A stretch of 36,048 nt of DNA from NCBI GenBank assembly GCA_002436085.1, contig DIXT01000031.1, positions 1-36,048 of the forward strand. The letters are read 5' to 3'. Of this stretch, positions 14,660 through 21,003 are shown piece by piece (position 1 is the stretch's first letter; each line of letters begins with the position of its first letter). The notes under the pieces were generated by a model that was given only the letters and a program-made list of their open reading frames with translations, ran no database searches and was not told the origin of the DNA. The DNA is from Anaerolineaceae bacterium UBA6073. Lineage in GTDB: Bacteria; Chloroflexota; Anaerolineae; Anaerolineales; Anaerolineaceae. Position numbers and translations under genes: made by a program.

Positions 14660-15736
14660 TTAGTAGAACACTTCCACGCGGGTGGAGTTTTGTCCGCCGT
14701 CCGAGACAGTCAGCTCACCCGGGTAATAATCCACCACAGGATTGGTCCAGCGCCAGATCCATTTCGCGTCTTCCGGCAGGCAATTAATGCAGCCGTGCGA
14801 AAGCGCTGTGCCAAAATTGTTGTGCCAGAACGCGGCGTGGATGGCAGAGCCTTCGCCGTGGAAAAGCGTGGTCCAGCCGATGCCCCCGGTATCATAGGCG
14901 ATTAATCCGCCCGCGCTCATGTGGGTGGAAATCATTTTGCGCCAGATCAGCGTATTCCCTAGCGGTGTCGAAGGACCGCCTGAGGAGACCTCGCAAAAAT
15001 ACACTTCCCTTCCTCCCTCCAGGCAGGAAAGCGTCTGATAATTCATATTAATGCGGATGAGTTTATCGCCAACGTCGGGATGAATGGGCGTGATTTCGTC
15101 CGCGGTAATCGGGCGGCAGGCCGAAGCGTCCACCCAGTACGAATCAGGTTCCGCGCCCCATTTTTCCGTGAGCAGGTATTCTGTGATGCCGTTTTCCTGG
15201 CGCACGTCGTAAGCCCAGAAAACCTGGCTGTAATAGATGCGGGGCTTGTTCACTTCCCGGATCCAGTAAGAAGCCGCTGGCACCCGGGTTGGCTTGATAT
15301 CCACCAGGGGGACTGTGATTTCCACCCACACGCCTTTGCTGCCGTCCGGATTGACGGGCAGGCTCTGCAAGGGCTGGTTGGGCTGGTTCTTGACTGGCTG
15401 GATCATCGAGGACTGCAAGTATCCGCCCGGCGTCTCCACCCAGCGCTGGTTGTAGACATTCAGGTCTAATTGGTTGGCAACGACCTCACGGTTCCAAATG
15501 AGCACATCATCCCGCCAGACCATGCCGGCTTCCGGGGCATTAATGTTCGGTTCGGTCTTCAGCTTAAACCAGGCGCCTTCCATTCCAACGCAAATGCGGC
15601 CAAGTTTCTCCGCCTGCGGGAATTGACGCGCCGCAGCAGCAAATACACCCTTAGGGCGCGGCAGTATCATAGCCCCTACGAACATACCGGAAAGCTTAAG
15701 GAATTCTCTGCGGGTTAGCTTGTAATCAGGTTTCAT
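14660..15736 (-). CDS. Tat-exported L,D-transpeptidase (YkuD domain)
   Basis: Wall enzyme expected to make 3-3 peptidoglycan cross-links or attach proteins to the wall. The 358-residue protein opens with a twin-arginine signal TRREFLKLSG (8-17) and a hydrophobic segment. The middle is likely substrate-binding or spacer. The C-terminal YkuD domain has IHAAFWHNNFG and the catalytic SHGCINC, with nucleophile Cys316. The start at 15736 has TATAAT exactly six bases upstream and no SD, suggesting a leaderless mRNA. It stands alone, 53 bases before the DUF2085 gene, but may share its transcript. Tat export suggests folding before secretion. Confidence 0.9.
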   Translation of the reverse strand: MKPDYKLTRREFLKLSGMFVGAMILPRPKGVFAAAARQFPQAEKLGRICVGMEGAWFKLKTEPNINAPEAGMVWRDDVLIWNREVVANQLDLNVYNQRWVETPGGYLQSSMIQPVKNQPNQPLQSLPVNPDGSKGVWVEITVPLVDIKPTRVPAASYWIREVNKPRIYYSQVFWAYDVRQENGITEYLLTEKWGAEPDSYWVDASACRPITADEITPIHPDVGDKLIRINMNYQTLSCLEGGREVYFCEVSSGGPSTPLGNTLIWRKMISTHMSAGGLIAYDTGGIGWTTLFHGEGSAIHAAFWHNNFGTALSHGCINCLPEDAKWIWRWTNPVVDYYPGELTVSDGGQNSTRVEVFY

Positions 15737-15742
15737 GCGGCA

Positions 15743-15748
15743 ATTATA
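15743..15748 (-). promoter_or_regulatory. -10 element, probable leaderless promoter
   Basis: TATAAT on the minus strand, then TGCCGC and ATG (15736). The six-base gap puts the expected transcription start at the start codon. The -35 is poor. Confidence 0.55.
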
Positions 15749-15797
15749 CCGGACAGATTATGTTGTTCTATAAAGGGTTGTACGTGCTGCGCTTGTG

Positions 15798-16244
15798 TTA
15801 CCCGCGTTCATACCGGGATTCCTCACGTTCGATATCCTTTTGCTTTATCGCTTCGCGCTTGTCGTACTGCTTCTTGCCCTTCGCGATGGCAAGCTCCAGT
15901 TTGGCGCGGCCGGCTTTCAGGTAAACGCGCACGGGTACGATGGTCATGCCCTTGATGCGCACCGCGTCCCACAACTCCCGGATTTCGCGCTTGTGCAGCA
16001 GCAGTTTGCGCTCCCGGTCCGGGTCGTGCTGGGACGCGCTGGCATGCTCGTACGGCGCGACATGCGCGCCAACCAGCCAGGCTTGCTTGCCGTCTGTGCG
16101 CACATAGGCTTCCTGCAAGCTGATTTGCCCCTTGCGGATGGATTTAATCTCCGTGCCTTTTAGCGCAAGCCCGGCTTCAAAGGTCTCAAGAAGGAAATAT
16201 TCAAAGCGCGCTTTGCGGTTGGTAGATACTGTCTTAACGTCCAT
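15798..16244 (-). CDS. smpB: SsrA-binding protein SmpB
   Basis: RNA-binding protein that delivers tmRNA to stalled ribosomes (trans-translation). From ATG 16244 it is 148 residues, the normal length. It shows the family landmarks TNRKARFEYFLLETFEAG, LKGTEIKSIRKGQISLQEAYV, and the basic C-terminal tail GKKQYDKREAIKQKDIEREE that enters the mRNA channel. ATG 16250 would add two residues, but it lies only two bases after the likely -10 (TAAAAT, 16258-16253) and so probably upstream of the transcript start. No SD is present. The tmRNA gene is not in the window. Confidence 0.95.
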   Translation of the reverse strand: MDVKTVSTNRKARFEYFLLETFEAGLALKGTEIKSIRKGQISLQEAYVRTDGKQAWLVGAHVAPYEHASASQHDPDRERKLLLHKREIRELWDAVRIKGMTIVPVRVYLKAGRAKLELAIAKGKKQYDKREAIKQKDIEREESRYERG

Positions 16245-16252
16245 AGGCATTC

Positions 16253-16258
16253 ATTTTA
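16253..16258 (-). promoter_or_regulatory. -10 element, probable leaderless promoter of smpB
   Basis: TAAAAT on the minus strand, eight bases before ATG 16244. There is no SD between them. Confidence 0.4.
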
Positions 16259-16260
16259 AC

Positions 16261-16284
16261 ATAAAGAGCAGGCGCCAAGCCTGC
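16261..16284 (-). terminator. Weak terminator-like hairpin after the SH3b gene
   Basis: A GC-rich 6-bp stem (GCAGGC 16268-16273, GCCTGC 16279-16284) with a five-base loop is followed on the minus strand by TCTTTAT. The T-run is interrupted. It separates the SH3b gene from the smpB -10. Confidence 0.4.
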
Positions 16285-16341
16285 CCGTGTACGGGATAAA
16301 TAGTTCTGATGCCGCCTATCGAGGCGCTTCCTCAAGAAGAG

Positions 16342-16974
16342 CTAACCCCGCCGCAGGATGGCAATCAGCGTCAGGAAGACGCCCAATCCTGCCAACACCA
16401 CAATCACCAGCCCCAACGGCAGCCCGCCGGGAGCAGTATTTCCGGTGATGTTCTGGTACGTGGGCAGATTTAAAGCTGGCGGTTCGGTAAAGGTTGGCAG
16501 TCGCGAGGGCTGTAAGGTGAATATGAACTGCGCCGCGAGCGTCGGGTCGATTGTTTTGGTAATCGCCGGGGTTGCCGTGGCAGGCGGCTCCAGCAGCGGA
16601 ATTGGTCCGCCGATTACATCCACGTTGTTAGCAAATACCCAGCCTCTGCCCCCCGGACCGCCCGGATATTCAATCTGGATATACTGGTCGTAGTACCCAT
16701 AAGCTTTTGCTTCCTGCCCCACCAGCATAATGCCAACCAGTTCATAAATTGAGCCGGGACCGGAACGCACGTTAATCGGATCATACTCGGTGGTAGTCAG
16801 CAAAACGCGGATGTACGCTCCGCGCGGGGAACTGGTCACCGTCGGGATCGAAACCGTAGGAAACTGCGCCAACACCGGGTTTTTTAAAGCCGGCAAGAGG
16901 CTCAGCGCCGTCAGTATAACGATGAGCAGGCAGGCGAACAGCCAATGCAAGCGATGTTTTTTCTCGAAACTCAT
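16342..16974 (-). CDS. Exported SH3b-domain membrane protein
   Basis: Probable cell-surface protein of 210 residues. It has an N-terminal signal or anchor helix (about 10-33), a bacterial SH3 domain (about 55-120, with INVRSGPGSIYELVGIMLVG and GRGWVFANNVDV), a Pro/Thr-rich linker (about 125-180) and a C-terminal membrane helix followed by RRG. Such SH3b domains often bind peptidoglycan or surface polymers; the role here is inferred only. AAGGA lies eight bases before the ATG. It is divergent from the zinc-ribbon gene at 17038 and shares a palindromic -10 region with it. Confidence 0.8.
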   Translation of the reverse strand: MSFEKKHRLHWLFACLLIVILTALSLLPALKNPVLAQFPTVSIPTVTSSPRGAYIRVLLTTTEYDPINVRSGPGSIYELVGIMLVGQEAKAYGYYDQYIQIEYPGGPGGRGWVFANNVDVIGGPIPLLEPPATATPAITKTIDPTLAAQFIFTLQPSRLPTFTEPPALNLPTYQNITGNTAPGGLPLGLVIVVLAGLGVFLTLIAILRRG

Positions 16975-17002
16975 AAAATCTATCCTTACTTACAGATATC
17001 CC

Positions 17003-17012
17003 GATTATAATC
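17003..17012. promoter_or_regulatory. Shared divergent -10 palindrome
   Basis: GATTATAATC is a perfect palindrome, so both strands read TATAAT (17006-17011 on plus, 17009-17004 on minus). It lies 26 bases before the plus gene and 29 before the minus gene, each with a plausible RBS downstream. The two -10 boxes overlap almost fully, so polymerase could serve only one direction at a time. Confidence 0.55.
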
Positions 17013-17037
17013 TATCTGCGAACAAGAAAAGGCAGTT

Positions 17038-17625
17038 ATGACACCACGTATCTATCATGGAAGTTTTTCACCCGAGGATATCGCCCGTGATCTCATCTCG
17101 TACTTCCACCGCGGCAACTACCAGGTCCAGCGCATCGGCAATCCGGACAATATGGCCGTACAGATTGCCACGCGCAGAAACCTGACCAGCGGCGGGGCTA
17201 CAGCCCTGACCGTGAGCCTGCAAAAAGTGGCGGACGGCGTGAGCGTGCAGCTCTCTAATCAGGCCTGGTTTGGCCTGGCTGCCAGCCTCGGCATGACCGC
17301 GCTCAGCGCGCTGCGCAACCCGTGGACGCTGATCGGACGGATGGACGACATCGCTCAAGATGTCGAGTCTTTGCAGCTTCAGGAGAATGTCTGGCAGGTT
17401 GTGGACTCCTTCGCGCGGCAGCGCGGAACCGGTCAGGAACTCAGCAAACGCCTGGCACGGACGGTCTGCCCGTACTGCCTCACCGCCAACCCGATCGCCT
17501 CCGCGCGCTGTCTGGCCTGCGGCGCGCCTTTGGGAGAGAATCAGCCTTCTACCTGCGCCAAATGCGGGTTTATACTGGAAAAAAAGGAGCTTATCTGCCC
17601 GAACTGCGGGCAACCCAGAACCTGA
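17038..17625 (+). CDS. Protein with C-terminal double zinc ribbon, unknown function
   Basis: Protein of 195 residues. Residues 1-140 form a soluble domain I do not recognise, beginning MTPRIYHGSFSPEDIARDL, with a hydrophobic patch at about 79-98 (WFGLAASLGMTALSAL). The C-terminus carries two CxxC pairs per ribbon: Cys144/147 with 158/161 and Cys173/176 with 187/190, each able to bind one zinc. Such ribbons often mediate protein or nucleic-acid contact. AAAGG lies five bases before the ATG. It may be followed by degV after 118 bases with a small GCCGGA/TCCGGC hairpin between. The function is unknown. Confidence 0.75.
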   Translation: MTPRIYHGSFSPEDIARDLISYFHRGNYQVQRIGNPDNMAVQIATRRNLTSGGATALTVSLQKVADGVSVQLSNQAWFGLAASLGMTALSALRNPWTLIGRMDDIAQDVESLQLQENVWQVVDSFARQRGTGQELSKRLARTVCPYCLTANPIASARCLACGAPLGENQPSTCAKCGFILEKKELICPNCGQPRT

Positions 17626-17743
17626 GGTTCATTATCGGCTGCGAGACTATCCAGGATAAGCTTCCGCCATTTTTGTCTTTCATTTCATTTTTATCCAAGC
17701 CGGAAACTTATTATCCGGCCGCCAAACACAAAGGACTTTTATC

Positions 17744-18589
17744 ATGATACAGATTGTTGCCGATACGACCTGCGGCATCCCGCTTGCGCAGTTGCACGCG
17801 CATGGGATCCACGTTCTACCGCAAATAATCACCTTCGGGGATACATCCTACCGCGATGACACCGAAATAGACACTGATACTTTCCTGGCCAAACAGGCTG
17901 CCTCCAAACAGCTTCCCGGAACCGCCGCTCCCCCACCTGCTTTATTTACCTCCATCTTTCAGAAGATTCTTGATGCCGGGGATATCGCTCTGGTCATTAC
18001 GCCTTCCGAAAAAGTAAGCGGCACATACCGCAGCGCGTTAGTTGCCGCGGAAGAATTCTAGACCGACCGGATCCACGTTCTGGACACCAGAACGATCGCC
18101 GGCGGCTTGGGATCGCTCGTCCTGCAGGCAAAGCGTTGGGCTGAGGAAGGCACGGAAATTGAAATGCTCAAAGCCAAACTCAGCGAAATGGCTTCGCGCG
18201 AAAAAGTGTATTTCGTAGTGGATACGCTGGAGTATCTCCATAAAGGCGGCAGAATTGGCGGGGCAGCGCGTCTGATCGGCAGTGTGCTGCAAATCAAGCC
18301 CATTCTCACCGTCCAGGACGGCCAGGTGGAAACCTTTGATAAGGTCCGCACCCTGAAGCAGGCGATTGCCACAATAATTAATATCAATCTGGAAATCTGC
18401 AGGAACAACCCCAATGGGCATCTGACTATCAGCCACTGCGCCGCGGAAGAACAAGCCCAAAAACTGAAAGCCCGCCTGGAAAAAGAACTGGACTTGAAAG
18501 ATATTCCAATGTTCGTGGTGCCGCCCGCGATTGTAGTGCACGTGGGTCCCGGCGTCGTCACAACCAGTTGTTTTAGCGCGCCTGAATAA
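17744..18589 (+). pseudogene. degV: DegV family fatty-acid-binding protein, interrupted by in-frame TAG
   Basis: DegV (FakB-like) proteins bind a fatty acid and present it to a kinase (FakA) for phosphorylation and entry into phospholipid synthesis. The reading frame covers a full DegV protein of about 281 codons: the N-terminal IVADTTCGIPLAQL, the VITPSEKVSGTYRSA ligand motif, then VLDTRTIAGGLG, DTLEYLHKGGRIGG and a C-terminal VHVGPGVV. Codon 106 is TAG (18059-18061), between GCGGAAGAATTC and ACCGACCGG, with no frameshift; both sides are well conserved. AAAGGA precedes the ATG by eight bases. Options are a recent nonsense mutation, a sequencing error or read-through. TAG is a normal stop elsewhere here, so recoding is unlikely. 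No fakA is adjacent. Confidence 0.85.
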
Positions 18590-18625
18590 CAAAATCTTCT
18601 TCACCTATATTACTGCAGACTCATT

Positions 18626-18657
18626 AAAGCAGCGGTCAAATTGACCGCTGCTTTTTT
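18626..18657 (+). terminator. Rho-independent terminator after degV
   Basis: A perfect 12-bp stem (AAAGCAGCGGTC 18626-18637, GACCGCTGCTTT 18643-18654) with a five-base AT loop and a T-run through 18657. It begins 37 bases after the degV stop. Confidence 0.93.
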
Positions 18658-18735
18658 CTCTTTGGAATTTCAGGCGCGTGCATGCACAGGCACAGCTTGC
18701 GCAGGATTAGGGTGACTTAGTTGGTTAAAAACAGG

Positions 18736-19044
18736 CTACTTCCACTCCGCGTCTGTCGGGTCCAGGTTGCGCAGGAAAACCCGCCTGCGCTCCGCCGCCA
18801 TCATCGGCGCGACCGTCTCACGCCATTTAGCATAATGGGCGGTCTGCTGGTGCGCCGCCTGGTCGGCCTGATCCCGGTAAATTTCCACCAGCCGAAAGTT
18901 TTCCGGCTTATCAAGCTCCTGAAAGAAATCGAAGCGCACCACGCCGGCTTCCTTCCGGCTGTTTTTGGCGTTGTAGCGGGTGATAGCGACGAAATTATCC
19001 ACAAACACGGGTAAAACCTGGATCGTAACAATAACTGTAAACAC
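18736..19044 (-). CDS. Antibiotic biosynthesis monooxygenase (ABM) family protein
   Basis: Small dimeric alpha/beta ferredoxin-like protein of the ABM (YgiN-like) family, 102 residues. Visible landmarks are the N-terminal strand MFTVIVTIQVLP, NSRKEAGVVRFDFFQELDKP, the FRLVEIYRD strand, and the HQQTAHYAKWRETVAPMMA helix. Family members act on quinones or polycyclic substrates, or have no proven activity. The GTG start at 19044 has an excellent AAGGAG (19055-19050) five bases upstream. An ATG at 19074 would add ten residues that are not family-like and lacks an RBS. Monocistronic. Confidence 0.85.
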   Translation of the reverse strand: MFTVIVTIQVLPVFVDNFVAITRYNAKNSRKEAGVVRFDFFQELDKPENFRLVEIYRDQADQAAHQQTAHYAKWRETVAPMMAAERRRVFLRNLDPTDAEWK

Positions 19045-19094
19045 GATTGCTCCTTTTACTGCGTGCCTGCCCATCAGAATCCACGGGCTCGCGA

Positions 19095-19103
19095 TGGTAT
19101 GAT
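19095..19103 (+). promoter_or_regulatory. Extended -10, probable leaderless promoter
   Basis: TGGTATGAT (TG at 19095-19096, -10 TATGAT at 19098-19103), eight bases before the ATG at 19112. No SD lies between. Confidence 0.45.
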
Positions 19104-19111
19104 TGTACCTG

Positions 19112-19804
19112 ATGAACTGGCAGCCCGGCTTTTCCGACCCACAAAACTGGATACTCTATTCGGATGAGGACCTTCTGGTAGTGAATAAACCCGCAGGGCT
19201 GCTTTCCATTCCGGACGGCTACCACCCCGAACTTCCGCACCTCGCGCAGGCGCTCGCACCGCTCATGGGCAAGCTCTGGATAGTGCATCGTCTGGATAAA
19301 GAGACCAGCGGCGTCATGCTGCTGGCGCGCAGCGCGGAAGCTCACCGCGTCCTCAACCAGAGCTTCCGGGAACGCGCGCTGCGCAAGCTTTACCACTGCC
19401 TGGCTTCTCCGCCACCAGAATGGCAGACGAAAGACCTGGACCTGCCCTTGCGGGTGAACGCGGACCGCGCCCATCGCACGCGAGTGGACCTGGAGCGCGG
19501 GAAACCTGCCCGCACCCTCGTGAACGTCCTCCGTCACGGAGAAAGCTTTTCGCTCTTGGAGTGTATGTTGTTTTCGGGCTATACCCATCAAATCCGCGCG
19601 CATCTTTACTACGCCGGTTTGGGAATTCTAGGGGATACGCTTTATCGTCCCAAAGGGGTGGATGTGTTTGACGCGCGGCTGCAGGCTGCCCGCTTGATGC
19701 TGCACGCGTACGAAATCAGCTTCGCGCACCCTACCACGGGTCTGGAGCTTAGTTTTCGAGCGCCATATCCGCCAGATTTCGAGCAAAAACTAGCGGGGCT
19801 TTAA
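19112..19804 (+). CDS. RluA family pseudouridine synthase
   Basis: Enzyme that isomerises uridine to pseudouridine in rRNA or tRNA. From ATG 19112 it is 230 residues. It has LLVVNKPAGLLSIPDG, the catalytic motif VHRLDKETSG with Asp62, the central LRKLYHCL, and a C-terminal GYTHQIRAHL typical of the RluA/RluC/RluD class. There is no N-terminal S4 domain, unlike RluC/RluD, so it is a short form; the target site cannot be named. A TTG at 19103 in frame is an alternative start but overlaps the likely -10. Its 3' end overlaps the convergent radC by four bases. Confidence 0.9.
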   Translation: MNWQPGFSDPQNWILYSDEDLLVVNKPAGLLSIPDGYHPELPHLAQALAPLMGKLWIVHRLDKETSGVMLLARSAEAHRVLNQSFRERALRKLYHCLASPPPEWQTKDLDLPLRVNADRAHRTRVDLERGKPARTLVNVLRHGESFSLLECMLFSGYTHQIRAHLYYAGLGILGDTLYRPKGVDVFDARLQAARLMLHAYEISFAHPTTGLELSFRAPYPPDFEQKLAGL

Positions 19805-20505
19805 ACCCACAGTGTGGGGTGATTTTGTTTAATTGAGCTGAAGTCTTCCCTGCCAATGATAATGTGGTCGTGTACGCGCATGTCCAGCAGGCGGCCGGCT
19901 TCAACGACTGCGCGGGTCAGGTTGACGTCCTCGGGGCTTTCAGAAGCATCGCCGGAAGGGTGGTTGTGCACCAGGATCACCGCGTTGGCGCCTTTGCGGA
20001 TCGCGCGGGTAAAGATTTCCCCTACGCGCACAGACGAAGAATCCTGCGAGCCTTTGTACAACCGGTCGATCCCCAGTACCTGGTTGCGCACGTTCAGCCA
20101 GATAACCCACAGCTCTTCCTGCTCTTTGCCGCGCAGCTCCAAGCCTACCAGACGGACCACATCCTCAGGGCTGCGAATCACAGTTTTGGTTTCAGTGCGC
20201 TCTTTGGACAGGCGGTTGCCTAGCTCCACAGCCGCCTTGATGCGCGCGGCCTTGGCGCGCCCGACGCCGGGAATGTTTTCAAGTTCGGATATGTCAGCGC
20301 GGTGAATACCGGAAAAGCCGCCTAACTCCTTCAGGATTTGGTTGCCGAGGTCAATCGCGTTCAGCCCGGGCAGGCCGCTGCCTAAAAGCACAGCCAGCAG
20401 TTCCCCGTCGCTGAGAGCTTGAGGACCCTCCGCGATAAGTCTTTCTCTCGGACGATTCTCCTCCCTCATGTCCTTGATTGTTGGACGCGCAGTCTCCTTA
20501 GCCAT
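19801..20505 (-). CDS. radC: DNA repair-type protein RadC (JAB/MPN domain)
   Basis: RadC-family protein of 234 residues with a helix-hairpin-helix region (about 74-92, LENIPGVGRAKAARIKAA) and a C-terminal JAMM metal-binding domain (VHNHPSGD, His180 and His182, and an Asp after SPED). Despite the name, a repair role has not been firmly shown; JAMM domains are usually metallo-isopeptidases. The start at 20505 has TAAAAT exactly six bases upstream and no SD, a leaderless arrangement. Its stop codon lies in the palindrome TTAA (19801-19804) that also holds the stop of the RluA-type gene. Confidence 0.93.
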   Translation of the reverse strand: MAKETARPTIKDMREENRPRERLIAEGPQALSDGELLAVLLGSGLPGLNAIDLGNQILKELGGFSGIHRADISELENIPGVGRAKAARIKAAVELGNRLSKERTETKTVIRSPEDVVRLVGLELRGKEQEELWVIWLNVRNQVLGIDRLYKGSQDSSSVRVGEIFTRAIRKGANAVILVHNHPSGDASESPEDVNLTRAVVEAGRLLDMRVHDHIIIGREDFSSIKQNHPTLWV

Positions 20506-20511
20506 AGCATA

Positions 20512-20517
20512 ATTTTA
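20512..20517 (-). promoter_or_regulatory. -10 element, probable leaderless promoter of radC
   Basis: TAAAAT on the minus strand, then TATGCT and ATG (20505). The gap is six bases, the same as at 3672 and 15743. Confidence 0.45.
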
Positions 20518-20524
20518 CACGCGA

Positions 20525-20552
20525 TTGTAGCGCCTAAGGCGCATGTTATAAT
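20525..20552 (+). promoter_or_regulatory. Promoter of the RsbW-like/PP2C operon
   Basis: TTGTAG (20525-20530), a 16-base spacer and TATAAT (20547-20552) with an extending TG (20544-20545). It is divergent from the radC -10. A start near 20559 leaves a leader of about 25 bases without a clear SD. Confidence 0.6.
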
Positions 20553-20583
20553 CCAAACAGAAAATTAGACCAACGGTTTACGC

Positions 20584-21003
20584 ATGCCCACTCAGGTTTT
20601 CCCAGCAAATTACCAGGCGCTTGGTGCCATCAACGAGTTTATTATCGCGGAAGCTTTCAAAGTCGGCTTCTCTTCCAAGGAGTTATACGCGGTTGAGCTT
20701 TCGGTAAACGAAGCCGCGGCGAACGTGATTGAGCATTCTTACTGCGGCGAAGATCTGGGGACGATCGAAATCTCCGCGGAAGCCAGCCAGGACATCTTCA
20801 CAATCACGCTTAAGGATCGCGGCGCGCCTTTTGACCCCGACGAAATTCCGGACCCGGATATCAGCAGTCCGCTGGACCTGCGTTCCGAGCGCGGTTTAGG
20901 CGTCTTCACGATGCGCAAACTGATGGATGAGGTTGTGTTTGATTTCTCTCAACCCGGTGTGAACACGCTCGTAATGACCAAGCGAAAGAAAACCGAAGCG
21001 TGA
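20584..21003 (+). CDS. RsbW-like serine kinase / anti-sigma ATPase (HATPase_c_2)
   Basis: Protein of 139 residues with a GHKL ATPase fold of the anti-sigma-factor kinase type. The N-box is ELSVNEAAANVIEHSY (38-53, Asn47 as metal ligand), the G1 box is DRGAPF (78-83) and the G2 region is SERGLGVFTM (101-110). In partner-switching systems such kinases phosphorylate a STAS anti-antagonist and bind a sigma factor or other target. The gene overlaps the PP2C phosphatase gene by four bases (GTGA), indicating a working pair. No STAS protein or sigma factor is in the window, so the target is unknown. No SD is seen. Confidence 0.9.
   Translation: MPTQVFPANYQALGAINEFIIAEAFKVGFSSKELYAVELSVNEAAANVIEHSYCGEDLGTIEISAEASQDIFTITLKDRGAPFDPDEIPDPDISSPLDLRSERGLGVFTMRKLMDEVVFDFSQPGVNTLVMTKRKKTEA

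Noticed and set aside
17068..17613. 181-residue open frame antisense to the zinc-ribbon gene
   Set aside because: No recognisable domain or RBS; the plus strand has an RBS, a promoter and eight paired Cys residues.
18059..18061. TAG recoded as pyrrolysine or another residue in degV
   Set aside because: TAG ends the genes at 1209, 24821 and 32479 normally, and no downstream stimulatory structure or pyrrolysine gene is visible.
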